Shown here: positions 21,050 through 30,357 of the stretch, in pieces
Numbering within the stretch: position 1 is the stretch's first letter
Layout of the letters: each line of letters starts with the position of its first letter
Source of the DNA: Cyanidium caldarium
Lineage: Eukaryota; Rhodophyta; Bangiophyceae; Cyanidiales; Cyanidiaceae
Assembly: GCA_026184775.1 (NCBI GenBank)
Contig: JANCYW010000014.1
Coordinates: 248,001-312,000 of the forward strand
DNA length: 64,000 bases
Direction of reading: 5' to 3'
Program-made: the position numbers and the translations under genes
Notes under the pieces: model-generated
Seen by the model: only the letters and a program-made list of their open reading frames with translations
Databases searched by the model: none
Told to the model about the DNA's origin: nothing

Positions 21050-21437
21050 CGAAGCGAGAGAGGAATGAAGTGGTCTGAATTGGGTGGCTATCGACGGAAT
21101 TCGATCTTCGCCCAGTGCCTCTCCCATGAGGACACCGCAACGAAACTGCCGAGAGGCGCGCCCGAGGGCGCCATCGGTGTGTGCGTGCGTGCGTGCGTGG
21201 GAGATGCTTTGGCGCGAGACGCCACACGTGCCTCAGGAGACGTCGTCGAGGGTCATTCCTGGATGTCTCGCGGTCTCAACGTCTCCAGTCTGTTTACGCA
21301 TCTGATCGAGACACTATCGAGTACCGCCTCATCAGCTGGTGCTTCTCGATCAATTTGTGGTTGGCGACAGGTAGAAACGGACGCCCGGATCATCTTGCGC
21401 ACGCTGTTCCCGTCCAAACTGGGACGGTTGCCGCGCG

Positions 21438-23009
21438 ATGGCTCGTTCAGCGCGACGGAATGGAGAGAGCACGTCCGGCGGGCGGAACGAAGAGCGCGAG
21501 AAGCGGGGACGTCGGCCGGTTGAGGCGGCCAGTGTGGCGTTGCGCACGTCGGCCGCGTGGCAGGTGGGTGCGCGGGCGTTGTCGTTGGGGCTGCGGGTGG
21601 CGGTGGCGCGGCGGTTCGGTCCGGCGGCGGTGGCGTTTGCCGACGTGAATTTGTATATGTTGTCGGCGGTGGCGCTGTTGCCGCTGCGGGAGGTGGTGCG
21701 GCGGGTGGCGCTGCAGGGACACGCGGAGGCGTTGTGGCAGGGCATGGCGGTGTGGTGGGGGTGTGGATGGAGCGTGCTGGTGTGCGGATGGTTTGTGTCG
21801 CGGGCGGCGTCGATACGTCAACGAGCGCTGTACGCGGTGTCGTCGGTGGGGGTAGTGTTAGAGGCGGTGCTGGGCGAACAGTATTACGTGGCGTGCACCG
21901 TGTCGGGCGATGTGCGGGCGGCCCGGAGACGGGCGCGTGCCGATGCGTTGGCGGTGCTGCTGCACAGTGTGGTGACGGTGGCGGTCTCGTATGCCAGTGG
22001 TGACGGGCTGGTGGGGGCAGCCTGTGGGTCGCTGGCGCAGAGCGTGGCGTTGGTGGCGGGATGGGCGTTTGCCGCGCGTTCGGTGAAGGTGAGTAGAGAG
22101 GGAGTACGACGGGAGGAGATGAAAAATACCTCCGCAACTTGCTTATCGGCGCTGCTGGCGCATGCGGCGTGGCAGGCGGGCACCAAATTTCTGGCGTCCG
22201 ACGCGGAGAATGCGCTGTTGATGTCATGTGCGCGGGTGAATGCGGAGCAGGTGGGCTCCTACAAGCTGGCCGGGAATATCGCTTCGCTGTTGTTGCGATA
22301 CTGGTTGTTGCCGCTGGAGGAGAGCGTGTATGCGGTGGTGTCTTCGTCGTCGTCGGCTGAAGAAGCATTACCGTATGCCCGTTGTGCTTTCCTCACTTCG
22401 CTGCTGCCGGCGCTGCTGTGCGCTACAGTGGGCGCCTCGTATGCCGATGTGTACACGCGTTTGCTGTACGGCAAGCAGCCGTTGACCGCGCAGGTGCTGG
22501 CATGGTATCTGCGGTATGTGGCGGTGGCCGCGCTGCTGGGCACCACCGAGGCGTATGCCAGTACGGCAGTGTTGCCGCGGGCGCCACGACGCGCTCTGGG
22601 GGTGCATGCGTTGGCGAGCGGCAGTATTTCGGCGCTGTATTTGGTGGGAGTGTATGTGGCGTTGTACCGCTTTGGCGACGTGGCGTTGCTGGTGCTGGCC
22701 AATGCGGCGGCGTCGTTGCTGCGGGCGCTGCTGGCCTGGACGTACATTGAGTGGTTGGGGAGGAGGGACAGTTCGACTAGGAGGGTGTGGGCGTGTCGGG
22801 AGGCGTTGCCCAGTGCGCGGGTGCTGGGGGCATTGGCGGGGTTGGCGGCGGTGGTGCGATGGGCGGGGGAAAGGGCGGGGGAGAAATTGCAGGTGCTTGT
22901 GGGTGCGGTGGGGGTGTTGGGGTGGGTTTGGTTGGTGTATCATGAGCATGGTGGCGTGCTGCAGTGCGTGCTGGCGTCGGGCGTCCATGCGAGTGGAGAG
23001 AGAAAGTAG
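21438..23009 (+). CDS. RFT1: RFT1-type lipid-linked oligosaccharide transporter
   Basis: ER membrane protein of the MATE/flippase superfamily, needed for N-glycosylation through Man5GlcNAc2-dolichol. At 523 residues it is family-sized with about twelve hydrophobic segments. Family marks include ARALSLGLRVAVARRFGP, then the LPLREVVRRVAL segment, LGEQYYV, the KFLASDAENALLM motif, YKLAGNIASLLLRYW and the P..E.VY region. The N-terminus is short and basic. The start at 21438 is the first ATG of the frame. No intron. Many secreted proteins just downstream have Asn-X-Ser/Thr sites. Confidence 0.9.
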   Translation: MARSARRNGESTSGGRNEEREKRGRRPVEAASVALRTSAAWQVGARALSLGLRVAVARRFGPAAVAFADVNLYMLSAVALLPLREVVRRVALQGHAEALWQGMAVWWGCGWSVLVCGWFVSRAASIRQRALYAVSSVGVVLEAVLGEQYYVACTVSGDVRAARRRARADALAVLLHSVVTVAVSYASGDGLVGAACGSLAQSVALVAGWAFAARSVKVSREGVRREEMKNTSATCLSALLAHAAWQAGTKFLASDAENALLMSCARVNAEQVGSYKLAGNIASLLLRYWLLPLEESVYAVVSSSSSAEEALPYARCAFLTSLLPALLCATVGASYADVYTRLLYGKQPLTAQVLAWYLRYVAVAALLGTTEAYASTAVLPRAPRRALGVHALASGSISALYLVGVYVALYRFGDVALLVLANAAASLLRALLAWTYIEWLGRRDSSTRRVWACREALPSARVLGALAGLAAVVRWAGERAGEKLQVLVGAVGVLGWVWLVYHEHGGVLQCVLASGVHASGERK

Positions 23010-23189
23010 TCGGGGATGGCGGCTGGTGGTGTCTGTCTCACGCGAAAGTCCCTGTCCTATATTTGCGATCCTAAAAATTGCCTCCTAGACCCGTCCGGAT
23101 GTCGCCTGTCGCCCAAGAGCGCTCTGCCGTCGGTACGCGGCGACTCGCTTGTCTTGAGGCTGTTGCTGCCTTTGCTTCCGCTGCTGTAG

Positions 23190-24035
23190 CTACTTCTGCC
23201 ACCAGCTGTTCTCCTGCTTCTGCTCCTCTTTCTGCCATTGCTGCTGTTGGTTCTGTTTCTGTTGCTGCTGCTGACTCCCTTGCTGCGTAGTCTCCAGTAC
23301 CTTCACGTCTTGGCAGACCTGCTGCCATTGATACTGTTGACAAACCTTCTGGTAGTCCTTGCACTTCTGGCCGTATTGCGCACAGCCCCACGAGTACTGC
23401 TGGCACTTGCCCTGCGTGGTGCGCACGCACACCTGCTGCTCGTCAACGCACTTGGTGCCCACCTTGCGCTTCTGCACGCTATACTTCAGGCACTTGTTCG
23501 TGTCCACCACCCACTTGGCGCAGGCGGTCTTGACTCTCTTGCACGTTTTCTGCGGTACCACCTTTTGCTCCGTCTTTTGCGGGACCACCACCACCGCTTG
23601 CTCCTTTGCATCCGCCCAGCGCTTCACCTTTTTGACGCTCGAGTACTTCTCATCCTTCTGCGGCACGCTGGTGGAGACGAAGGTGCCCTTCACGATCTGC
23701 TCCGTGTTCTGGCAGCTCTCGGTGTAGTTCCAGTGCGCGCAGCGCTGGCCATATTCGGAACACACTTGCACATCCTGGTAGACCGATTGATACTGTTTGC
23801 ATTGAGTTTCGGTCTGCGCACACACCTGCTCATAGCTGACGCACTGCTGAGTCGGGCGCACACACACCGTCTCCTGCTCGGTGCACACCGAGCCCCACTG
23901 GGCGCACTGCTGAACTTGGTGACATTCTTGTTGTTGCGGTGAAGAGATGTACCAGGCGCACGCGTTGGACGCCGTGGTGGCGAATACCAGCGCGCTGAGC
24001 AGAGCGGCCTTGACGCGGTTCGAACGAGAGGGCAT
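23190..24035 (-). CDS. CRP1: secreted Cys-heptad, Gln-rich protein
   Basis: Unrecognised family. The 281 residues begin with a signal peptide (MPSRSNRVKAALLSALVFAT, cleavage probably near ACAW). A first Cys array follows, with cysteines mostly every seventh residue and Val/Gln/Tyr between them (CVRPTQQC, CVSYEQVC). A Lys/Val linker with VPQK repeats and no Cys comes next. A second array contains the family signature QGKCQQYSWGCAQYGQKC. The tail is almost pure Gln/Lys. The secreted, disulfide-ready and charged Gln/Lys composition suggests an extracellular structural or wall protein, by inference. It is head to tail with CRP2 on the same strand. Confidence 0.8.
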   Translation of the reverse strand: MPSRSNRVKAALLSALVFATTASNACAWYISSPQQQECHQVQQCAQWGSVCTEQETVCVRPTQQCVSYEQVCAQTETQCKQYQSVYQDVQVCSEYGQRCAHWNYTESCQNTEQIVKGTFVSTSVPQKDEKYSSVKKVKRWADAKEQAVVVVPQKTEQKVVPQKTCKRVKTACAKWVVDTNKCLKYSVQKRKVGTKCVDEQQVCVRTTQGKCQQYSWGCAQYGQKCKDYQKVCQQYQWQQVCQDVKVLETTQQGSQQQQQKQNQQQQWQKEEQKQENSWWQK

Positions 24036-24425
24036 GATAGGGAGTGGATGGAAAGGTCAGCGTTGAGGCACAACGCGGGATCAACGAGAAGGGAGTGAAC
24101 AAACCCAATGGAGGTCACAGTTGGAGCGGCGGGCGGCCGGCGGCCGAGGACGTGCGACATGGGAGGCGCCGGCGGCCGCGGCGAGCATACGTAGGTAGAG
24201 TGCGAAAACGGCATCCGGAGAGCGAAACCACGGCCGCATCGGCCGAGTGCGAGAATTCAACGGTGGCGATGCGCGGAACATGGAGAGTTGGCGCCTAGTT
24301 TAGAATTATGAGAAAATTGGACAGCGCCCTCGGAGGCACCAAGGTCGCCGCGAGAGGCCGAAGCAGGTTTGCCTTGGAAAAGACTTGTCTTCAAAATTCA
24401 CACGGTCCGTCGTTTACTTTTCCCT
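24036..24425. other. Spacer between CRP1 and CRP2
   Basis: This lies downstream of CRP2 and upstream of CRP1, so it holds the CRP1 promoter. No gene is seen. Confidence 0.4.
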
Positions 24426-25820
24426 TCAGTACCAGTACTGGCCCTCTTGCGCCGGCACGAAGGGATTCGGCTTTTGCTCCTCCGCCTTGTAGTCCTTCTT
24501 TTGTCCGTAGTACGGCTTCTTGGTCTCTACCTTCTTGGTCTGCTGCACGTAGTACTTTGGCTTCTTGGTCTCCACCTTCTTGGTGACTTGCACTTCCTTG
24601 GTGGCCTCGACCTTCTTGGTCTGCTGCACGTAGTACTTTGGCTTCTTGGTCTCCACCTTCTCCTCCTTCTTCGGCTCTTCCTTCTTCTTCTGGCCGGTCT
24701 GGAACCACTGGTTCTTCTGGCTCTCCAGGGCAGAATTATCCTGTCCGCGCTGCACGTACTTTTTCTGCAAGTCCGGCTTTTGTTCTTCCGCCTTGTAGTC
24801 CTTTTGTCCGTAGTACGGCTTCTTGGTCTCTACCTTCTTGGTCTGCTGCACGTAGTACTTTGGCTTCTTGGTCTCCACCTTCTTGGTGACTTGCACTTCC
24901 TTGGTGGCCTCGACCTTCTTGGTCTGCTGCACGTAGTACTTTGGCTTCTTGGTCTCCACCTTCTTGGTGACTTGCACTTCCTTGGTGGCCTCGACCTTCT
25001 TGGTCTGCTGCACGTAGTACTTTGGCTTCTTGGTCTCCACCTTCTCCTCCTTCTTCGGCTCTTCCTTCTTCTTCTGGCCGGTCTGGAACCACTGGTTCTT
25101 CTGGCTCTCCAGGGCAGAATTATCCTGTCCGCGCTGCACGTACTTTTTCTGCAAGTCCGGCTTCTCCTCCTCCTTCTTCTGGCCATCGCCCTGGCACTCC
25201 TTCTCCGTCACGTAGTTCTTGCAGACGTTGTCGTACTGGGCGCAGCGCTTGCCGTACTGGCGGCATTTCTGGACGTACTGAATGCACTTTCCCTGCTTGG
25301 TCTGCTGGCACACTTGCACGTACTGCGCGCACTTGTCACCCACCTTCACTTTCTGCTCGCCCCACTGTTCGCACTGCTGCTTGTTGTCCTGCCACTGTGC
25401 GCAGCCGTCCTGCACCTTTTGGCACACCGGCTTTTGCTGCTTCTTGCCCCAGTAGCCCTTCTTCTTCAGATCTTCCTCCTGGTACTGGCAGTCTTCGCGA
25501 TACTTGTACTGCACACACTCCTGCGCGTACTGCACGCACACCTTCACGTCCTTGTACTCCGGCTCGTACTGCGCACATTTTTGCGTCTGCTGCGCGCACA
25601 CTTGCTCGTACTGCTGGCACACCTTGTCCGACTGCACGCATATAGTCTCATAGCGCTGGCATGTTTTCTCATAGGCCTGACACTTGCGCACGTTGTAGCA
25701 CTGTTGCGGGGCTACCTTTTTCTCTTCCTTGTAGTAGGCGGCGAACGCAGTGGTGGTGCTCCAGCTCAACGCCAGCAGCAGCACCCAGCAGGTCAGAACA
25801 CAAAGCGTCAAAGTACGCAT
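24426..25820 (-). CDS. CRP2: secreted Cys-heptad protein with Lys/Thr tandem repeats
   Basis: Largest member of the family, 464 residues. The signal peptide starts at ATG 25820 (MRTLTLCVLTCWVLLLAL). Residues about 40-230 are two Cys arrays with the CxYxxxC rhythm (CQAYEKTC, CVQSDKVC) and the signature QGKCIQYVQKCRQYGKRC. The second half has no Cys. It is built of repeats of the type KKPKYYVQQTKKVEATKE and QTGQKKKEEPKKEEK, very rich in Lys, Gln and Tyr. Such Lys/Gln/Tyr runs are what cross-linked matrix proteins look like. Function is not known and the wall role is inference. The end YWY is unusual. An upstream in-frame ATG at 25913 precedes the signal peptide and is unlikely to be used. Confidence 0.82.
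   Translation of the reverse strand: MRTLTLCVLTCWVLLLALSWSTTTAFAAYYKEEKKVAPQQCYNVRKCQAYEKTCQRYETICVQSDKVCQQYEQVCAQQTQKCAQYEPEYKDVKVCVQYAQECVQYKYREDCQYQEEDLKKKGYWGKKQQKPVCQKVQDGCAQWQDNKQQCEQWGEQKVKVGDKCAQYVQVCQQTKQGKCIQYVQKCRQYGKRCAQYDNVCKNYVTEKECQGDGQKKEEEKPDLQKKYVQRGQDNSALESQKNQWFQTGQKKKEEPKKEEKVETKKPKYYVQQTKKVEATKEVQVTKKVETKKPKYYVQQTKKVEATKEVQVTKKVETKKPKYYVQQTKKVETKKPYYGQKDYKAEEQKPDLQKKYVQRGQDNSALESQKNQWFQTGQKKKEEPKKEEKVETKKPKYYVQQTKKVEATKEVQVTKKVETKKPKYYVQQTKKVETKKPYYGQKKDYKAEEQKPNPFVPAQEGQYWY
24487..25163 (-). repeat. Nested tandem repeats inside CRP2
   Basis: An 81-base unit (27 codons) recurs back to back (for example starting 24851, 24932 and 25013). A longer segment recurs with an offset of 384 bases (24541-24779 against 24925-25163) with almost no differences. 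All lengths are multiples of three, so the frame is kept. The near identity points to recent slippage or unequal crossing over. Confidence 0.9.
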
Positions 25821-26355
25821 GGGGAATGCAAAGTAGGGAACAGGACGTGAAAACAATTCCTGAGTGACGTGGAAGCGAGAACGACAGTGAGCATCGTGAA
25901 GAGAGGCTCGCATCCGAGCCTGAAAAGCAGATCACCGAGGCAGGGAACGGACACGCCGCGCGTCGGATCGACGGAAAAATTTTGGCGGGCGCTCGAGTCG
26001 GTTGCGTAGTGAGGTTACGGTTTAGCGGTTTGGCGATTGGGCGGGAAGCGAGATATCGAAGGCGGGGTGCGGGTAAGAGGGTTGAAGCGGGTTTGGGCGC
26101 TCCATGACTCCTTGGGCTCCGAGGGGCTTGTCAGGGCGTGGCAATGAAGGTAGTCGCCTGGAAGTTGGCTGTTGTGGGCGAGTCGAGATGACGCCGACCG
26201 GTCACGTTCACCTTCCACGTGGAAGCTTCCACGCAAGCACGTTTGTGCAAGCAGTACCTTGTTCCGTGGGCGTTCGCCCGCGGCTTCACCCCGCGAGCGG
26301 ATTGGCGTTGTCGCTTTTAGGTTTCTAAACGTTGCCACGCTAGCGCACTGAGTCC
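25821..26355. promoter_or_regulatory. Divergent promoter region of CRP2 and ABCG
   Basis: This 535-base gap separates two head-to-head genes. At 26212-26232 two perfect 14-base palindromes overlap: CTTCCACGTGGAAG (with a CACGTG core) and GTGGAAGCTTCCAC (with a GAAnnTTC dyad like a heat-shock element). They sit about 125 bases before the ABCG start. No gene is seen in the rest. Confidence 0.55.
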
Positions 26356-28236
26356 ATGGCCTCGACAGAGGTCACTAGTGACCCGGAGCGCGGTGGCTCG
26401 CTCTCAGAGGTGGGCGCGCTTCAAAGCGGCCCCCACAAGGCGTCTGCAGTACCGGAATCGCAGCGCGCCGTGTTATCGTTCCGCGACGTGCGTTTCACGG
26501 TGTCACAGAGCGCCCGGGGCAAGCCCGCCACCGAGAAAGCTATTCTCGATGGCGTCTCGGGCGTGGTGCGGCCCGGCGAGATACTGTTCGTCATGGGTCC
26601 CAGCGGGAGCGGCAAGACGACGCTCCTGTCGGCGCTGGCGGATCGCATCGCCCATCAGCCGGGACTGGTAGCGGACGTGCGCGTCAACGGGAAACCGCGC
26701 GCGGAATCCGACTGGGAAGGCATTCATGCCTTCGTACAGCAAGAAGATGCGATGTACGGCTCGCTGACGGTGCGCGAGACTTTGGAGTACGCTGCACAGC
26801 TGCAGCTGGGCCGTCAGGTGTCCCGCGTTCAAGTGCAGCAGCGCGTGGATGAAGTGCTGCATACGCTGGGGCTCGCTGAAGCGCAGCATACGCTCGTGGG
26901 TTCTCCGTTCTTCCGCGGCATCTCCGGCGGGCAGAAGCGGCGTCTGTCGGTGGGTGTGGAGATCATGCGCTATCCCAGCATTCTGTTTTTGGACGAGCCC
27001 ACTTCGGGACTGGATGCTACCGCGGCTTACCAGTTGGTGCTGGCGCTGCGCAACATAGCGCGCATGGGTGTGGCGCTCGTGATCACGATCCACCAGCCGT
27101 CGGCGCGGGTGCTAGCACTGAGCGATCGCTTGTTGATGCTGGCGCGCGGCCGTACTGTGTACTTTGGGCCGACTGCGCACACCATCGATTACTTCACGGA
27201 GATGGGGTGTCCGGTGCCGGCACACGAAAATGCCGCCGAGTTTTTCCTGGACTGTACCAACGCCGACTTTGTTGATGAGCAGAAGGTGGAGCGCATTCTG
27301 CAGTCGTGGCCGATTGGCGCCGAGCGGCAGCAACTGGAGACGGAGTTGGAGGCAGTGGAGCGCGGCGACGACGCGCCCACACAGCTACACATCGAGGTGG
27401 CGAAGGTGCCGCGCTGGTATCAGGTGCTGGTGCTGAGTCGTCGCAACGTGATGAATTATGTGCGCAATCCGGCGGCGGTGATGTTGCGCATGGCCATGTA
27501 CGTAGCGCTGTCGGTGTTTCTCGGCCTAGTGTATTTGCGCCTGGGCAAGGACCAGATCCAGGACATCTCCAAGGTGCTGTTCTTCGTGGCTGCCTTTCTG
27601 ACCTTCATGTCGGTGAGCACGGTAGTCATGTTTATCGAGGAGCGGCTAGTGTTTTTGCGGGAGCGCGGCAACGGTCTGTACACCGTGGACGCCTGGCTGA
27701 CGGCCAATACGGTGGTCTCCCTGCCAGTGGTGTTCCTGCTCTCGCTGGTCAATTCGTCCATCGTGTATTGGATGGTGGGACTGACGCCCCTTCCTGGCCG
27801 CTTCTTCTTTTTCATGTGGAACTTGTTCCTGATGCTAGCGGTGGCCGAAGCGCTCATGCTCTTCATCAGCATTCTGGTGCCCATCGCCATTTTGGCCATT
27901 GCGATGGGCGCCGCCGCCTACGGCGCTTTCATGCTCACCGGCGGCTTTTTCGCGGCGTTCAGCAACATCGGCTGGTGGGTGCGTTGGATCGGCTACCTGT
28001 CGTTGCACACGTACGGATTCGGCAGTTTCATGGCGAACAACTTCAACGACCAGACCGGCTACTCGTACACCGTGGTCGGCCAGACGGTGCCGCTCACGGG
28101 CGGCGAGGTGTTAAGTTTGTTCGACATTCTCTTCACCAACATTTGGCTCAACTCGGGCGTACTCATCGCCATGATCGCTATCTACCGCTTGTGCGCCTAT
28201 ATGGCGCTGCGTTTTGTGGCCACCGGTCGGAAGTAA
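26356..28236 (+). CDS. ABCG-family half-transporter
   Basis: ATP-driven exporter half of 626 residues in the reverse (nucleotide-binding domain first) order of the ABCG/White family. Walker A GPSGSGKTTLL is at about 81, the ABC signature ISGGQKRRLSVGVE at about 189, Walker B ILFLDEPTSGLD at about 212 and the H-loop ITIHQPS at about 240. The membrane half from about 370 has six hydrophobic segments with the NPAAV/RNVMNY entry and the ERLVFLRERGNGLY motif. It must dimerise to work. The substrate is unknown; lipids, sterols or secondary metabolites are usual for ABCG. It lies within the secreted-protein island and is followed 47 bases later by the IMP2-like gene. Confidence 0.93.
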   Translation: MASTEVTSDPERGGSLSEVGALQSGPHKASAVPESQRAVLSFRDVRFTVSQSARGKPATEKAILDGVSGVVRPGEILFVMGPSGSGKTTLLSALADRIAHQPGLVADVRVNGKPRAESDWEGIHAFVQQEDAMYGSLTVRETLEYAAQLQLGRQVSRVQVQQRVDEVLHTLGLAEAQHTLVGSPFFRGISGGQKRRLSVGVEIMRYPSILFLDEPTSGLDATAAYQLVLALRNIARMGVALVITIHQPSARVLALSDRLLMLARGRTVYFGPTAHTIDYFTEMGCPVPAHENAAEFFLDCTNADFVDEQKVERILQSWPIGAERQQLETELEAVERGDDAPTQLHIEVAKVPRWYQVLVLSRRNVMNYVRNPAAVMLRMAMYVALSVFLGLVYLRLGKDQIQDISKVLFFVAAFLTFMSVSTVVMFIEERLVFLRERGNGLYTVDAWLTANTVVSLPVVFLLSLVNSSIVYWMVGLTPLPGRFFFFMWNLFLMLAVAEALMLFISILVPIAILAIAMGAAAYGAFMLTGGFFAAFSNIGWWVRWIGYLSLHTYGFGSFMANNFNDQTGYSYTVVGQTVPLTGGEVLSLFDILFTNIWLNSGVLIAMIAIYRLCAYMALRFVATGRK

Positions 28237-28282
28237 CGAGTAAAGAAGCCGGAGGCGGGCGTTCGTGTTATGTGAGCGCGAC

Positions 28283-28798
28283 ATGACCCTGCGGCGAGCG
28301 ACATGGAAGGCAGCATCGTGGCTACCGGTGTGGTGGGTGACCAACGACGTGCTGGTGAGCGTGTCGCCGGTGGAGGGCACTTGCATGCAGCCGGTGTTGA
28401 ATCCGGCGCCGCCGCGCGACCACGTGCTGGTGAATCGGTTGGCGCCGCGGCTGTATCAGTTTCGACGGGGTGACATTGTGACGGCGCAGGCGCCGGACGG
28501 GAGCGGGCGCAAGGTGGTGGTGAAGCGGCTAGTGGCGCTCGAGGGCGACAGCGTGCGGCACCGGGAGACGGGGCGGGTGGTGCGCGTGCCGCGGGGGCAC
28601 TGTTGGTTGGAGGGCGACAGCACGAGAGGATCGCGGGACTCGGGGAGTGATTACGGGGCGGTGCCGCTGGGGTTGATCGAGGGGCGGGTCATGGAGGTGG
28701 TGTGGCCGTTGAATAGGTGCGGGAAATTGAGGGCGGTGCAGGGGAGCGGGTGGCCGCAACAGGGGCGGGTGATTGTCGGTGGGAGTGGACAAGTGTAG
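28283..28798 (+). CDS. IMMP2L: Mitochondrial inner membrane protease subunit 2-like (S26), Ser to Cys
   Basis: Signal-peptidase-fold protein of 171 residues from ATG 28283. IMP2/IMMP2L cleaves presequences at the mitochondrial inner membrane. The order fits: short N-terminal hydrophobic segment, nucleophile motif, NPAPPRDHVLVNR, YQFRRGDIV, then KRLVALEGD with the general-base Lys81, and VPRGHCWLEGDS. The nucleophile motif reads VEGTCMQP, so the position of the catalytic Ser is Cys34 (codon TGC). That residue is Ser in every S26 enzyme I know. Either the enzyme uses a thiol, or it has lost activity, or the base is a sequencing error. Confidence 0.85.
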   Translation: MTLRRATWKAASWLPVWWVTNDVLVSVSPVEGTCMQPVLNPAPPRDHVLVNRLAPRLYQFRRGDIVTAQAPDGSGRKVVVKRLVALEGDSVRHRETGRVVRVPRGHCWLEGDSTRGSRDSGSDYGAVPLGLIEGRVMEVVWPLNRCGKLRAVQGSGWPQQGRVIVGGSGQV

Positions 28799-29232
28799 AC
28801 AGAGTGAATCAATATGTAGATGCGGGCCGCGTTGAACATTCTGGTCGGCCTGCGAGGCAATACATGCCAGCGTCATCCTCGCTACGTAATGCAGCCATGA
28901 GCGCAACGAACTCGGAGAGCCGAGGCTGGAGGGTACGCCCAATTTCGCCGCATTTCTATTTTTAGCAACCATAACGAGACAAAACAATGAGATTTCCGAA
29001 CGAATCATCAACAGAGCGCTTTTCTGTGGCGCAAAACGCCACATTCCGTAATTTTCTCTCGTACATGCGCTGTCCCGCACCCCTAAATCTCCAGCACGAC
29101 TCGAGCGCTTGGATGAAAACGGCCACTGCCGACGGCGTCGAAAGTCGGCGGATTGGCTGGTTGGCCTTGTGCACGACGGCCATTCGCGACTTTGTTACTC
29201 CATTCATTGCACCCCATACAAACTTTACGACA
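28799..29232. other. Spacer upstream of CRP3
   Basis: No gene seen. The CRP3 frame stays open upstream to 28987, but this part lacks the family features and precedes the signal peptide. Confidence 0.4.
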
Positions 29233-29922
29233 ATGAAATCCTCTCGTTTCCTGTCGGTGGTGTTGCTATTCGTGCTGGCGGTGCTGGTGGGTTTGGAAGG
29301 CGCGCGCGCCTGGGAGCCGCAGCAGCAGTGCCAGGAGGTGCGCCGGTGCGTACAGTACGAGCAGCAGTGCGTGCAGCCGGTGCAAGTGTGCATCCAGCCT
29401 ACCCAGAAATGTGTGCAATATGAGCAGGTGTGTGTGCAGCAAAAGTTCCAGCAGCAGTGCAAGCTGGTGGAAGTGCAGCAGGAACAGAAGCAGTTCTGGT
29501 ATCGCCGCTGGCAGCAGAAGGTCATTCCGGAGAAGCAGCAACAGTGCCAAAAAGTGGCGGTGGGATGCGCCCAGTACCAACAGGGCAAATGTGTGAAGTA
29601 CCAACAGGCCTGCGCGCAGTATGGGCAGCAGTGTAAGCAGTTCCAGAAGGTTTGCAAACAGTACCAGAAGCAGCAAGTTTGCCAGCAGGTGCAACAGGTG
29701 CAACAGACTCAGCTGGTCATCCCGACGAAGCAAGTAATCCCGACGAAGCAGGTCATCCCGACGAAGCAAGTAATCCCGAAGAAGCAGGTCATCCCGAAGA
29801 AGCAAGTAATCCCGAAGAAGCAGGTAATCCCGAAGAAGCAGGTGGTGCAACAGCAGCAGCAAGAGTTTATCTCGAACAACCAACCGAACTGGGGCGGGAT
29901 GATGAACACCAACAATTGGTAA
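29233..29922 (+). CDS. CRP3: secreted Cys-heptad protein with VIP(T/K)KQ repeats
   Basis: 229 residues. Signal peptide MKSSRFLSVVLLFVLAVLVG with a likely cut after GARA. Array 1 (CVQYEQQC, CVQPVQVC, CIQPTQKC) has cysteines seven apart. Then comes the linker motif FWYRRWQQK and array 2 with QGKCVKYQQACAQYGQQC. The tail holds seven VIPTKQ/VIPKKQ units and a Gln run. The first 131 coding bases of the mature part differ at only two positions from CRP4. Extracellular by its signal peptide. The matrix or wall role is inferred from composition. Confidence 0.82.
   Translation: MKSSRFLSVVLLFVLAVLVGLEGARAWEPQQQCQEVRRCVQYEQQCVQPVQVCIQPTQKCVQYEQVCVQQKFQQQCKLVEVQQEQKQFWYRRWQQKVIPEKQQQCQKVAVGCAQYQQGKCVKYQQACAQYGQQCKQFQKVCKQYQKQQVCQQVQQVQQTQLVIPTKQVIPTKQVIPTKQVIPKKQVIPKKQVIPKKQVIPKKQVVQQQQQEFISNNQPNWGGMMNTNNW
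29716..29841 (+). repeat. Seven 18-base units in CRP3
   Basis: Tandem in-frame units encode three VIPTKQ followed by four VIPKKQ. Synonymous gtc/gta alternation marks how the array grew. Confidence 0.9.
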
Positions 29923-30357
29923 CCGCGCGGGAAGAGATACGACAAGGGTCGAGCGTCACGGTAGCATGCGTTTGAGCAGGACAGCTTAGCTCCCACGAGT
30001 TGTTACAAAAAGGAACGTCATCAAGGGGCGCAGCGCTCGTAAAGTTGAAGCCAAAGTCCGAGGAAATTCTCCCCGAGATGGGGCAGATTTGTCGCCGATC
30101 GCGAGAGCGACTCTTTGGCCCTTGCGTTTTTCCACTCCACTGCCACAACGCGAGAGTTGCTTTCCATGGTCAAAAGTACGTGCCGGGCGCGCGCCTGGCG
30201 CACCTATGACGAGACACCGCCGCAGACGTGTTCGGAGCGTGAAAGACCCAAAAAAAGAGGGCCGAAAACGGCGAGCTCATGCCCGTTTCTACAGATTCTC
30301 GCGAACGTCGGGGTTGTCCACGCGCGCGATCGTACCGTTCCAGCGCTCCTTCCACCC
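29923..30357. other. Spacer upstream of the P19-like gene
   Basis: No gene seen. It should contain the promoter of the P19-like gene. The frame of that gene is open from 30115, but the upstream part is not conserved. Confidence 0.4.

Noticed and set aside
24487-25163. CRISPR-like array
   Set aside because: Units are in-frame coding repeats without spacers, in a eukaryotic gene.
24369-25850. 493-codon Leu-rich plus-strand frame
   Set aside because: Antisense of the Lys-rich CRP2 repeats (AAG/CTT), not a real membrane protein.
27306-28286. 326-codon plus-strand frame
   Set aside because: Out-of-frame shadow of the ABCG gene.
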